Assembly (NCBI RefSeq): GCF_014648575.1 | Contig: NZ_BMRJ01000001.1 | Span: 1,074,316-1,138,315 of the forward strand | Length of the DNA stretch: 64,000 bases | Source: Agromyces mediolanus | GTDB lineage: Bacteria; Actinomycetota; Actinomycetes; Actinomycetales; Microbacteriaceae | Direction of reading: 5' to 3' | Notes under the pieces: model-generated | What the model saw: the letters and a program-made list of their open reading frames with translations, nothing else | Database searches by the model: none | What the model was told of the DNA's origin: nothing | Position numbers and translations under genes: made by a program | Shown here: positions 10,751 to 18,992 of the stretch, one piece after another | Numbering within the stretch: the first letter of the stretch is position 1 | Layout of the letters: each line of letters starts with the position of its first letter

Positions 10751-11040
10751 GGTTCGCTGAGCCCGTCGAACCGTTGGTTCGCTGAGCCTGTCGAAGCGCT
10801 GGTTCGCTGAGCTTGTCGAAGCGCTGGTTCGCTGAGCTCGTCGAAGCGCCCCTCGACAAGCTCGGGGAACCACCTGGCCCGCTGAGCTTGTCGAAGCGTG
10901 CCGGCCCCCTCGACAAGCTCGGGGAACCAGGCTGGTTCGCTGAGCCTGTCGAAGCGCCCCTCGACAAGCTCGGGGAGCCAGGGCGCCCCCTCGACAAGCT
11001 CGGGGAGCCAGGGCGCCCCCTCGACGAGCTCGGGGAGCCA
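10751..11040. repeat. Cluster of eleven TTCGCTGAGCNNGTCGAA palindromic units
   Basis: Six forward copies of GGTTCGCTGAGCNNGTCGAAGCG start near 10751, 10776, 10801, 10826, 10878 and 10934. Five inverted copies of CCTCGACAAGCTCGGGGAACCA lie near 10850, 10908, 10959, 10989 and 11019. Units are about 22 bp. Opposed units can pair as stable hairpins. The cluster fills the gap between motB and fliM and is a REP-like intergenic element. Confidence 0.9.
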
Positions 11041-11046
11041 GCCGAG

Positions 11047-11865
11047 CTACTGCCCCGCCGTCGTCGCGGCTTCGAGCTGGTCGTAGAGGGCGGGGAGCAG
11101 CGCCCGCACGTCTTCGGGCTGGTCGGAGACGACGACGAGGTCGACGCGGCGGTTCAGCGCCATCCCCTCCTCGTCGGAGCGCGCCGTGATGGGGCGGGCC
11201 GAGCCGTAGCCGATCGCGACCGCGCGCTCGGGCGAGAGCGAGCCCTGCTCGACGAAGTAGCGCACGACGCGGGCCGCGCGTCCACTGGCGAGTTCCCAGT
11301 CGGTCGGGAACGGCCCCGGCGAGCCGTGCGGGTCGGCGTGCCCCTCGACGCGGATCTCGTTCGGGATGGACGACAGCACGCCGCCCACGATCGTCAGCAC
11401 CCGCTGCGCGAGCTCGCTGAGGTCCACGCTGTTGCCGGTGAAGTACGTCTCCGCTCCGACGAGCCGGATGATGAGGCCGTGCTCGTCGATGTCGAAGGCC
11501 ACGGCCTCGCGCAGACCGGCCTGCTTCAGCGCGGCATCGATGCGGTCGCGGATCTCGACGAGGTTCTGCAGCTCCTGCTTCGCGAGGTCGAGCGGGGTCG
11601 GCTCCTGCTCCGTCTCCTCGCTGCGCAGCTCGGCGGGCACGACGTAGCCGTCCGAGATGTCCACCTTGTCGCTGGCCTCCTGGCCGAATCCGGTGGCGAG
11701 CGAATTGCTGAGCGCCTGGAACTTCTCGGCGTCGACGGTCGACATCGCGAAGAGCACGATGAACATGCACATCAGCACGGTGACCATGTCCATGTACGAG
11801 GCCATCCAGCGCTCGTCGTTGTGGACCTCGCCGTTCGCCGCGCGGCGCTTCCGCCGGGCGCTCAT
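11047..11865 (-). CDS. motB: Flagellar stator protein MotB
   Basis: A 272-residue stator subunit. After a short basic tail, one membrane helix carries the ion-binding aspartate (MASYMDMVTVLMCMFIVLFAM, Asp about residue 26). The C-terminal half is an OmpA-like peptidoglycan-binding domain (VEGHADPHGS, ASGRAARVVRYFVE, NRRVDLVV). It anchors the stator to the wall around the rotor. The gene overlaps motA by 4 bp. The ion (H+ or Na+) cannot be told from sequence alone. Confidence 0.96.
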   Translation of the reverse strand: MSARRKRRAANGEVHNDERWMASYMDMVTVLMCMFIVLFAMSTVDAEKFQALSNSLATGFGQEASDKVDISDGYVVPAELRSEETEQEPTPLDLAKQELQNLVEIRDRIDAALKQAGLREAVAFDIDEHGLIIRLVGAETYFTGNSVDLSELAQRVLTIVGGVLSSIPNEIRVEGHADPHGSPGPFPTDWELASGRAARVVRYFVEQGSLSPERAVAIGYGSARPITARSDEEGMALNRRVDLVVVSDQPEDVRALLPALYDQLEAATTAGQ

Positions 11866-12629
11866 GCCGCCTCTTGCTGCTGCCCCAGGCCCGGGGCGAT
11901 GGCCCGCAGGCGCTCGCCGAGGAGTCGCGGTTGACTGCCGGACTGGATGGCGAGCGCGCCCTCCATGACGAGGGTCATGTGCTCGGCCTCGAGCGTGGTG
12001 AGGCGGGCGATCCGGTCGCCGATCGGCAGCCAGATGAAGTTCGCCGACAGCAGGCCCCAGAGGGTGGCGACGAAGGCGGTCGCGATGGAGGGGCCGAGGG
12101 TGTCGGGGGAGTCGAGCTTCTCGAGCACGTGCGTCAGCGAGACGACCGTGCCGATGATGCCGATGGTCGGCGCGTAGCCGCCGAGCGCCTTGTAGAACTT
12201 CGCGGACTGCATGCCGTCGCGCTCCTTGGAGGCGATCTCCTCCTCGAGCAGCGAGCGCAGCTCGTCGCCGTCGGTGCCGTCGGCGATGTTCTGCAGGGCG
12301 TTGCGGAGGAACGGGTCGTCGGTCTCCGAGGCATCCTGCTCCAGCGAGAGGAGGCCCTCGCGCCGCGCCTTCTCGGCGATCTCGACGAGGCGGTCGATCG
12401 TGCCCTGCGGCTTCGCGGTCTTGCCGCGGAAGGCGCGGGGGAGCGCCTTGACCGCGCGGAACGCGTCGCCGAGCGTCGCGCCGGCGATGCCGACGGCGAT
12501 GGTCGCGCCGAAGACGAGGGCCATCGGGGCGGGGAGGAGGAGCGCCTCGACGTGCGCGCCCTCGAGCGTGATCATCGCGTAGAGCGAGCCGAACGCGAGG
12601 ACGAGGCCGATGAGCAGGGAGGGGTCCAC
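11862..12629 (-). CDS. motA: Flagellar stator protein MotA
   Basis: A 255-residue stator protein with four membrane helices and the conserved segments FYKALGGYAPTIGIIGTV and WGLLSANFIWLPIGDRI of the MotA/TolQ/ExbB family. The cytoplasmic loop between helices 2 and 3 has the charged region that works against FliG. The start is GTG at 12629, 2 bp after the flbD stop; an ATG start would require extending through flbD. Stop and motB start overlap (ATGA). Confidence 0.96.
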   Translation of the reverse strand: MDPSLLIGLVLAFGSLYAMITLEGAHVEALLLPAPMALVFGATIAVGIAGATLGDAFRAVKALPRAFRGKTAKPQGTIDRLVEIAEKARREGLLSLEQDASETDDPFLRNALQNIADGTDGDELRSLLEEEIASKERDGMQSAKFYKALGGYAPTIGIIGTVVSLTHVLEKLDSPDTLGPSIATAFVATLWGLLSANFIWLPIGDRIARLTTLEAEHMTLVMEGALAIQSGSQPRLLGERLRAIAPGLGQQQEAA

Positions 12630-12631
12630 GG

Positions 12632-12883
12632 TCAGTCCGCCTTCGGTGCCAGGGTCAGGCGGGTCACGGGGGCCGGGGTGCCGCGGTCGAGCTCCTGCGC
12701 GCGGGCGAGCACGCGGGCGCGGAACTCGACGATCCGCTCGATGACCTCTTCGACGGACTCCGTCACGACGTAGTTCGTGCCGTCGACCATCAGGAGCGTC
12801 GTGTCGGGGGTCGCGTGGATGCGCTCGACGAGGTCGGCGTTCAGCGCGAAGCTGCTGCCGTTCAGTCGTGTCACGACGATCAT
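12632..12883 (-). CDS. flbD: FlbD/SwrD family flagellar protein
   Basis: An 83-residue protein with the family opening MIVVTRLNGSSFALNADLVE, the TPDTTLLMVDGTNYVV segment and a helical tail. Members sit next to motA in Gram-positive flagellar operons, and SwrD raises motor torque in Bacillus. It is the first gene of the downstream flagellar segment after the 13-kb block. A sigma-28-type promoter lies 47 bp upstream, so expression of this half does not depend on read-through from flgE. Confidence 0.92.
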   Translation of the reverse strand: MIVVTRLNGSSFALNADLVERIHATPDTTLLMVDGTNYVVTESVEEVIERIVEFRARVLARAQELDRGTPAPVTRLTLAPKAD

Positions 12884-12930
12884 GGGGTCCCCCGAAGCTG
12901 CAGGGGCGACCGGGGCGGCCGCCGCTCTCC

Positions 12931-12961
12931 ACTCTCGGCCGCGCGGTGTCCCGCCGTTAGG
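12931..12961 (-). promoter_or_regulatory. Sigma-28 (FliA-type) promoter of flbD-motA-motB
   Basis: In coding orientation CCTAAC stands at one end and GCCGAGAGT at the other, with the same 31-bp length as the sites before flgB, fliC and fliM. It lies in the 169-bp gap between divergent flbD and the XRE gene. Confidence 0.7.
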
Positions 12962-13000
12962 GGGCGCGGCGCGCACACGGTGGAGAACTCCGGCGCGAAT

Positions 13001-13016
13001 ATATCGAAAGCGATAT
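13001..13016. promoter_or_regulatory. Palindrome before the XRE/nucleotidyltransferase pair
   Basis: Perfect inverted repeat ATATCG-AAAG-CGATAT in an AT-rich patch unlike its surroundings. TATTCT at 13014-13019 could be the -10 element. Position 37 bp before the XRE start suggests an autoregulatory operator; this is inference. Confidence 0.5.
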
Positions 13017-13052
13017 TCTGGGTTCAGAAGGGCAGAGGGAACGGAGGGCCGC

Positions 13053-13643
13053 ATGGAGATTTCAGCGAAGCGCGCAGCGCAGCTGCTGCGGGCCGCGAGG
13101 CTCAGTCAGAGCATTCCCCAGGCAGAACTCGCCCGACGTGCCGGCACCGCGCAGCCCGACCTGTCGCTCATCGAGCGGGGCCGGCGCACTCCGACGGTCG
13201 ACACGCTCGAGCGGATCCTCCGAAGCGCCGGCCATCAGCTCATCGCGGCTCCCGTGCTGGGGCTCAGCGGAGTCGAAGCGGCGGCTGAGATTGCGTCGTC
13301 GATCGAGGGTGCTGACGGCGAGCGGGCGTTCCGGGTCTTCCTGAGCTACTCCGACGCGCTCAAAGCCGCCGATGCAACCGGCAGGGTCGTGCTCACCGCG
13401 GCAGAACCGGCCGCGATCGGCGACCCCAAGTGGGACGCCGCGGTCGCGGGGCTCAGTGCGTATTGGCTGGAACGGGGGCGACTCCCGATCCCTGGATGGC
13501 TCGCACGGGGAGATCGGAGGCTGCCGGAGGCGACCCCGCTCGACCTCGGACCGTACGTCGGTGCACCTGACCCTGATCGCGTACCGACGGCATTCCTCGA
13601 ACGAAACGTGCTGCTCGACGAGTCGACCCTGGCGAGCGTCTGA
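13053..13643 (+). CDS. XRE-family regulator, probable antitoxin
   Basis: A 196-residue protein with an N-terminal XRE helix-turn-helix (residues about 5-60: LLRAARLSQSIPQAELARRAGTAQPDLS...TPTVDTLERILRSAG). The C-terminal 130 residues are unassigned. The start was chosen at ATG 13053 behind a good ribosome site (GGAGGG); a longer frame upstream crosses the promoter. The stop overlaps the next start (TGATG). Coupling to a DUF6036-like nucleotidyltransferase suggests the antitoxin of a two-gene toxin-antitoxin or defence module. Codon use is less GC-biased than in the flagellar genes, consistent with transfer. Confidence 0.75.
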   Translation: MEISAKRAAQLLRAARLSQSIPQAELARRAGTAQPDLSLIERGRRTPTVDTLERILRSAGHQLIAAPVLGLSGVEAAAEIASSIEGADGERAFRVFLSYSDALKAADATGRVVLTAAEPAAIGDPKWDAAVAGLSAYWLERGRLPIPGWLARGDRRLPEATPLDLGPYVGAPDPDRVPTAFLERNVLLDESTLASV

Positions 13644-14221
13644 TGGCCGCACTGCTGGGGCTCGCCGAACTCGAAAGCGGACTTCGCGAGCTCGCCGCTC
13701 GGGTGCGAGCCGCGGGCATCGGCGGGGTGCGCATGTTCATCGTCGGTGGTGCGGCGCTCCGTCTCGGTTACTTCGATCGGCCCGCGACCTTCGACATCGA
13801 TGCGCGGATCGAGCCGAAGGCCGTGCTTGCGCCGTTCATCGCCGATATCGCCGTGGAACGAGGCTGGCCGCTGGATTGGCTGAATGACGACGCGGCGAAG
13901 TTCATCCCCGGCTACGGCAAGACGGTCGAGTGGGTGCGATTGCATGACGACGCCACCATCTCCATCTGGCTCGCGCCCGCCGACGCATTGCTCGCGATGA
14001 AGCTCAAAGCGATGGAGGGGCGGCGGGGTCGTGATGAGCGCGATGTCGCCTACCTGCTCGCGATCAACGGCATCCGCCGCTCGGAGGACGCCGAGGAGTT
14101 GCTCGAGGAGTTCTTCCCAGGCGACGCGCTGAACGAGGCGGCCGCAGGGCGACTTGAGCGCATCTTCGCCGCAGGGCTCCCAGAAATCGAACCGGTGCGC
14201 GGGTCGGCGCTCGACTTGTAG
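13643..14221 (+). CDS. DUF6036-like nucleotidyltransferase, probable toxin
   Basis: A 192-residue protein with the nucleotidyltransferase motif of the AbiEii/MenT/DUF6036 group: VGGAALRLGYFDRPATFDID (residues about 32-51), giving the GG and the paired aspartates of the active site. The later segment LAPADALLAMKLKAMEGRRGRDERDVAYLL is also typical of DUF6036. Related toxins add nucleotides to tRNA acceptor ends; that activity is inferred here. Translation is coupled to the XRE gene. The pair sits exactly at the edge of the block that splits the flagellar genes. Confidence 0.7.
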   Translation: MAALLGLAELESGLRELAARVRAAGIGGVRMFIVGGAALRLGYFDRPATFDIDARIEPKAVLAPFIADIAVERGWPLDWLNDDAAKFIPGYGKTVEWVRLHDDATISIWLAPADALLAMKLKAMEGRRGRDERDVAYLLAINGIRRSEDAEELLEEFFPGDALNEAAAGRLERIFAAGLPEIEPVRGSALDL

Positions 14222-14269
14222 GCGACCCCGCCGCCTCCGCTCGCGCTCTGAGGCACGCAGCGACCGCGG

Positions 14270-14866
14270 TCAGCCGGCGAGTGCGTCGAGCCGCGGACCG
14301 AGCAGGGCCCGCAGCAGCACCTCGAGGGAGGCGTTGACGCGCTCGTCGGTCCAGGCCTCAGGGTCCTCGACCGTCTTCACGTGGAAGCCGCGGCAGTAGA
14401 GGTAGAGGATGTCGGCGATGTACTCGGGGTGCTCGAGGTCGGTCGCCTCGGCGCTCGCCACGAACTCCTGGTAGGTGGCGTCGGTGACCTCGCGCACGAC
14501 GTCGTACGCGCGCCGGGTGTCGCCGCGCACATCGCCGATGACCTCCACCCAGAGGCTGCGGAGCACGTTGTCCTCGGGTGTGGTCGAGCACATCCAGCGG
14601 GCGACCGCGACGAGGCGCTCGATGCCGGTGGCGTCGCGCAGCAGGGAGGCGCGCTCGGTGCGCCAGTGCGACTGGGCGTGCTCGAGGGCGTTCACCATCA
14701 GGTGCGCCCTGGAGGGGACGAAGTTCGTGATGAACGCCGTCGACCGGCCCAGGCGCTCCGCGACGGCCCGCAGGGTCACTGCGCGCGTGCCCCGCTCGTT
14801 CGCGACGGCCACTGTGGCGTCGGCGATCTCGGCGAGGCGCTCGCTCTCGTCCACCTCGATCGGCAT
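14270..14866 (-). CDS. TetR/AcrR-family regulator
   Basis: A 198-residue protein with an N-terminal TetR helix-turn-helix (residues about 10-55: IADATVAVANERGTRAVTLRAVAERLGRSTAFITNFVPSRAHL) and a helical ligand domain with two Cys residues. It is transcribed away from the deacetylase gene, and the shared gap holds an AT-rich imperfect palindrome, so it likely controls the polyamine-type genes. GGAGGGGG upstream is a usable ribosome site. The ligand is unknown. Confidence 0.85.
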   Translation of the reverse strand: MPIEVDESERLAEIADATVAVANERGTRAVTLRAVAERLGRSTAFITNFVPSRAHLMVNALEHAQSHWRTERASLLRDATGIERLVAVARWMCSTTPEDNVLRSLWVEVIGDVRGDTRRAYDVVREVTDATYQEFVASAEATDLEHPEYIADILYLYCRGFHVKTVEDPEAWTDERVNASLEVLLRALLGPRLDALAG

Positions 14867-14975
14867 CTCGGCATCCCCCTCCGCGCGCCCGCATGGCGGG
14901 CTGATTGGACCCTAGTGCACCACCGTCCGGATGCGACCTTGACGGGTCTGTGCTCCAAGGCTACCCTTCATAAAA

Positions 14976-14995
14976 CGTTGTTGTAAAACACGACG
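14976..14995. promoter_or_regulatory. Candidate TetR operator
   Basis: Imperfect inverted repeat with outer arms CGTTGT and ACGACG, spaced by 8 nt, in the AT-rich gap (TAAAACGTTG...) between the TetR gene and the deacetylase. Only the outer arms match, so support is modest. Confidence 0.35.
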
Positions 14996-15077
14996 ATATC
15001 TCGCCGTGTCGATCGACCATCGCCGCACCGCCGCGGCCCACGCGCCGCGCGGTGCCGCCCAGACCGAGAGGGAACGG

Positions 15078-16196
15078 ATGCCCCGATCCAGCCATCGCCG
15101 CGTGGGCCTCGTCGCCGACGAAGCGGGCTTCTGGCACGAGTCGAGAGCCGACTTCGGCCCCTCCGTCGAGCCCGGCGTGCAGCTCGAGACGCCCGAGGCC
15201 CGCCGCCGCCTGCTGCACCTCATCGAGCGGCTCGGCCTGCGCCGCCGGATGACCCCGCTCGAGCCGCTCGCGCTCGCCGAGGCCGATCTCGCCCGGGTGC
15301 ACACGGCCGACTACCTCGCCGCGTTCCGGGCGCAGTCCGCCGGAACGGGCGGCGAGCTCGGCGACTTCGCGGGCTTCGGGCACGGTTCCTACGAGGTCGC
15401 CGTGCGCAGCGCCGGCGGGGTGGCCGCCGCCGTGCGCGCGGTGCTCGACGGCGAACTCGACCGCGCCTACGCGCTCGTGCGCCCGCCCGGGCACCACGCC
15501 GAGCCCGACCGGGCCCGCGGCTACTGTCTGCTCGCGAACATCCCGATCGCACTCGAGCTCGCCCGGGCCCGGCAGGGCCTCGGCCGCGTCGCGATCGTCG
15601 ACTGGGACGTGCACCACGGCAACGGCGCGCAGCGGATCTACTGGGACGACCCGGACGTGCTCGCGATCAGCCTGCACCAGGACCGGCTCTACCCCGTCGA
15701 GTCCGGCGCCGTCGAGGAGCGCGGCGGCGACGCCGCCCTCGGCGCGACCCTGAACATTCCGCTCCCGGCCGGCAGCGGCGAGGGCGCGTACCTCGCCGCC
15801 TTCGACCGGGTCGTCGCCCCGGCGCTGCGCGCCTTCCAGCCCGAGCTCCTCGTCGTCGCCTGCGGCTACGACGCCGCCTTCCTCGACCCGAGCAGCCAGA
15901 TGGCGCTCACGAGCGCGACGTTCGGCGACCTCACCCGCCGCATGATCGAGCTCGCCGAAGCGCTCTGCGGCGGGCGGCTCGTCATCGCCCAGGAGGGCGG
16001 CTACTCGCCGCTCTACACCCCGATCTGCGGCGCGGCGGTGGTCGCCGCCCTGCTCGAGGCCGAGGCGGAGACCGAGCTGCACGACCCATACGGGCGGCAC
16101 CTGCACACGCCCGAGCAGAACCTCCTCCCGCACCAGCTGGAGGCCATCGAACGTGCCGGCGCAGCCGCCGGCACCGCACCACCGACGCACCACTAG
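15078..16196 (+). CDS. Histone-deacetylase-superfamily amidohydrolase, acetylpolyamine-deacetylase-like
   Basis: A 372-residue zinc hydrolase of the HDAC/AcuC/acetylpolyamine amidohydrolase superfamily. Motifs are RPPGHHAEPDRARGYC (catalytic His pair), DWDVHHGNG (zinc ligands Asp and His) and GYDAAFLDP (third zinc ligand Asp). ATG 15078 was preferred over GTG 15006 because GAGAGGGA stands just upstream and the length fits. The gene is followed by a spermidine/putrescine-type transporter and an amine oxidase, so removal of acetyl groups from imported acylpolyamines or similar amines is the likely role; the substrate is inferred. Confidence 0.85.
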   Translation: MPRSSHRRVGLVADEAGFWHESRADFGPSVEPGVQLETPEARRRLLHLIERLGLRRRMTPLEPLALAEADLARVHTADYLAAFRAQSAGTGGELGDFAGFGHGSYEVAVRSAGGVAAAVRAVLDGELDRAYALVRPPGHHAEPDRARGYCLLANIPIALELARARQGLGRVAIVDWDVHHGNGAQRIYWDDPDVLAISLHQDRLYPVESGAVEERGGDAALGATLNIPLPAGSGEGAYLAAFDRVVAPALRAFQPELLVVACGYDAAFLDPSSQMALTSATFGDLTRRMIELAEALCGGRLVIAQEGGYSPLYTPICGAAVVAALLEAEAETELHDPYGRHLHTPEQNLLPHQLEAIERAGAAAGTAPPTHH

Positions 16197-16270
16197 CACC
16201 ACCAGCACCACGCGCACCACCAGCACGACCCACACCACCGCAGCACTCATCACCACGAGGAGTCAGCACC

Positions 16271-17335
16271 ATGAGAAGCACCATCCCCCGGACGGCCCTG
16301 CTCGCGGGCGCCGTCGGCGTCGCCCTGCTCGCCGGGTGCAGTTCCACCCCCGCCGACGGCGGCAGCAGCGACGGAGGCGGCGATCAGCGCCTCACCTTCG
16401 TGACCTACGGCAGCGCCTTCCAAGAGGCGCAGGAGAAGTCGATGGTCGACCCGTTCATCGCGGAGACCGGCATCGACGTCACCGTCGAGAGCCCCGTCGA
16501 CCCCGCCAAGCTCAAGGTCATGGTCGAGGCCGGCAACCCCACCTGGGACGTCTACCTCGCCGGCCAGCAAGACGTGCCCGCGTACTGCGGCACCCTCTTC
16601 GAGGAGCTCGACCTCTCGAACATCGACGAGGCGGACTTCGCGCCCGGCACCGTCGAGAAGTGCGGCGTGCCCGTCGACACCTACTCGTACATGGTCGCGT
16701 ACAACGAGGAGAAGTACGGCGACAACCCGCCCACCTCGATCGCCGACTTCTTCGACCTCGAGAAGTTCCCCGGCACCCGCTCGATGGGCAGCGACCCGGC
16801 CGAGGGCAACCTCGAGCTCGCGCTGCTGGCCGACGGCGTCGCGCCCGACGAGCTGTACCCGCTCGACTACGACCGGGCGTTCACGGTGCTCGACAAGGTC
16901 AAGGCGGACACCGTGTTCTGGAGCTCCGGCGCCGAGCAGGTCGCGATCATGGAGGAGCAGCGCGCCGACATGATCCTCGTCTGGTCGGGCCGCGGCTACG
17001 AGGCCGTGCAGAACGGCGCGCCCTACGCGCCCATGTGGGAGGACAACTCCTACCACTGGGCCTCGCTCGCGATCGTGAAGGGCTCGCCCAACCGCGAGGC
17101 CGCCCAGCAGTTCATCGACTTCGCCGTCTCGCAGGGCCCGCAGACGGTCTGGGCGGAGTCGATCGCGTACGGCCCGGCGAACCTCACCGCCACGCCGAAG
17201 CTCGACGCCGCGGCATCCGCCTGGGACTCGTCCCTGCAGGAGCACCGCGACCTCTCCTGGCAGATCGACAACGCCTGGTGGGGGGAGAACCAGGACGAGG
17301 TCGTCCAGCGCTGGACCGACTGGTCGGCCGGATGA
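16271..17335 (+). CDS. ABC transporter substrate-binding lipoprotein, spermidine/putrescine type
   Basis: A 354-residue lipoprotein with lipobox LLAGC (Cys about residue 22). The mature part is a PotD-like family 1 binding fold (GSAFQEAQEKSMVDPFIAETG, GNPTWDVYLAG, YSYMVAYNEEKYG, WSGRGYEAVQNG). It captures the solute for the two permeases and ATPase encoded just downstream. A 12-bp hairpin right after the stop probably lowers read-through and leaves the binding protein in excess. Related proteins bind putrescine or spermidine, but the ligand pocket was not assessed. Confidence 0.88.
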   Translation: MRSTIPRTALLAGAVGVALLAGCSSTPADGGSSDGGGDQRLTFVTYGSAFQEAQEKSMVDPFIAETGIDVTVESPVDPAKLKVMVEAGNPTWDVYLAGQQDVPAYCGTLFEELDLSNIDEADFAPGTVEKCGVPVDTYSYMVAYNEEKYGDNPPTSIADFFDLEKFPGTRSMGSDPAEGNLELALLADGVAPDELYPLDYDRAFTVLDKVKADTVFWSSGAEQVAIMEEQRADMILVWSGRGYEAVQNGAPYAPMWEDNSYHWASLAIVKGSPNREAAQQFIDFAVSQGPQTVWAESIAYGPANLTATPKLDAAASAWDSSLQEHRDLSWQIDNAWWGENQDEVVQRWTDWSAG

Positions 17336-17340
17336 TCCGG

Positions 17341-17369
17341 GGTGCCGCCGGCCGAGCGCCGGCGGCACC
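17341..17369 (+). terminator. Hairpin after the binding-protein gene
   Basis: Perfect 12-bp inverted repeat (GGTGCCGCCGGC and its complement) with a 5-nt loop, immediately after the binding-protein stop and before the amidohydrolase gene. Placement is typical for differential expression within ABC transporter operons. Confidence 0.65.
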
Positions 17370-17429
17370 GCCCATCCGCCCGCGCCGAGCCGCGCCCCCA
17401 CCCCGCATCCGAGCCATCGACGGAGCCAC

Positions 17430-18992
17430 ATGAACGACCTCGCCCTCGTGGGCGGCACCATCGCCACCCTGCACCCCGGCACGCCGGACGCCGAAGCGCT
17501 GCTCATCGAGCACGGCGCCGTGCGTCTCGTCGGCACCACCGAGGAGGTGCTCGCCGCCGCCCGGCCCGGCACCCCCGTCGTCGAACTCGCCGGCCGGACC
17601 GTGCTGCCCGGCCTCATCGACTCGCACACCCACGTCGAGTTCTGCGCGCTGAGCCGCGACTGGATCGACGTGCGGCAGGCGCCCCGCGCCGAGACGCTCG
17701 CGCGGCTGGCCGCGGCCGTCGCCGCGGGCGTCGACGGCTGGCTCGTCGCCCAGGGCACCTACGGGCAGGACCTGCCGAGCCGCGACGAGCTCGACGAGGT
17801 CTCCCGCGAGGTGCCGATCCTCGTGCGCGAGAGCATGCACCGGCTGACCGCGAACACGGCGGCCCTGGAACGGGCCGGCCTCGTCCGCGGCTACACCTCG
17901 CCCGTCGGCACGCTCGTCGTGATCGGCGAGGACGGCGCCCCGAGCGGCGTCGTCGAGGAGGGCTACCACCTCTTCCCCGTGCCGGCCCCGCCGCCCGAGC
18001 GGCTGCGGGCGATGCTCCGCGACGAGCTGCGCGAGTCCTTCGCCAGGCACGGCGTGACCACCATCTACGAGCTGCCCGCGACGGCCGACGGCATCCGCGC
18101 CTACCAGGGCCTCCGCGCCGCCGGCGAGCTGCCCGCACGGCTCAGCCTCACGCTGACCGTCGCGCCCGGGCTGCACGCGATCCTCCGCTCGCCGGAGCAG
18201 CTCGCCGAAACCGGGCTCGCCGCCGGCTTCGGCGACGAGCGGCTCTGGCTCGGCGGCCTCAAGGTCTTCCTCGACGGCGACGACACCTCCGCCTTCGACT
18301 CCGCGCACCTCGGCAAGAGCCCGGGGCACTGGAGCACCAACACCCGCCAGTACGCCGAGATCGTGCACGTGCTGACGGTGGCGCACCGCGCCGGGCTGCA
18401 GGTGTGGATCCACGCGATCGGCGACCTCGCCCAGTACCTCGCCCTCGACGCGATCGAGGAGGCCGCGCGCGTCGCCGGCCCCGGCGACCGCCGCACGCGG
18501 CTCGAACACGCCGCGAACCTCTGGATCGACGACGCGATCGTGCGCCGGATGCGCGAGCTCGACGTGATCGCGGTGCCGACGGCGGGCTTCATCCACGCCG
18601 ACGCCGGCACGGGCGTCTACGCCTACCGAACGCTCGTCGAGGCGGGGATGCGCCCACCCGGCAACTCCGACACGGGCGGCACCCAGCCCTTCGCGACGAA
18701 CCCCTGGTTCGGCGTCGCGCGCATGCTCGACCGGCGCACCGGCTCGGGCGTGATCGTCGCCCCCGAGGAGGCGGTCGACGTGCACACCGCGGTGCGCAGC
18801 TACACCGAGTTCGCTGCGGAGGCCGGGTTCAACGAGCGCAGGATCGGCGCCCTGGGAATCGGCATGCACGGCGACTGCGCCGTCTACGCCGAGGACCCGC
18901 GCACCCTGTCGCCCGAGCGGCTCGCCGGCCTCGAGGCCGAGCTGACTGTCGTCGGCGGCGAGATCGTGTGGCGGCGGGAGGACTCGGCATGA
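17430..18992 (+). CDS. YtcJ-type amidohydrolase (amidohydrolase family 3)
   Basis: A 520-residue metal-dependent hydrolase. Visible are the HxH motif (DSHTHVEF, about residue 67), the Lys segment GGLKVFLDGDD, HAIGD (WIHAIGDLAQ) and RLEHAAN, all features of the YtcJ/N-acyl hydrolase group. It sits between the binding protein and the permease genes, and its stop overlaps the first permease (ATGA). It is therefore probably part of the same uptake-and-hydrolysis operon, cleaving an amide, carbamate or formyl bond of the imported compound. The exact substrate cannot be read from sequence. Confidence 0.85.
   Translation: MNDLALVGGTIATLHPGTPDAEALLIEHGAVRLVGTTEEVLAAARPGTPVVELAGRTVLPGLIDSHTHVEFCALSRDWIDVRQAPRAETLARLAAAVAAGVDGWLVAQGTYGQDLPSRDELDEVSREVPILVRESMHRLTANTAALERAGLVRGYTSPVGTLVVIGEDGAPSGVVEEGYHLFPVPAPPPERLRAMLRDELRESFARHGVTTIYELPATADGIRAYQGLRAAGELPARLSLTLTVAPGLHAILRSPEQLAETGLAAGFGDERLWLGGLKVFLDGDDTSAFDSAHLGKSPGHWSTNTRQYAEIVHVLTVAHRAGLQVWIHAIGDLAQYLALDAIEEAARVAGPGDRRTRLEHAANLWIDDAIVRRMRELDVIAVPTAGFIHADAGTGVYAYRTLVEAGMRPPGNSDTGGTQPFATNPWFGVARMLDRRTGSGVIVAPEEAVDVHTAVRSYTEFAAEAGFNERRIGALGIGMHGDCAVYAEDPRTLSPERLAGLEAELTVVGGEIVWRREDSA

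Noticed and set aside
10751-11040. Possible CRISPR array
   Set aside because: Units occur in both orientations, are about 22 bp with 3-8 bp gaps, and have no spacers of constant length; no cas genes are nearby.
12777-13052. Longer start for the XRE protein
   Set aside because: It would run through the flbD coding region, the sigma-28 site and the operator-like palindrome; ATG 13053 has a good ribosome site.
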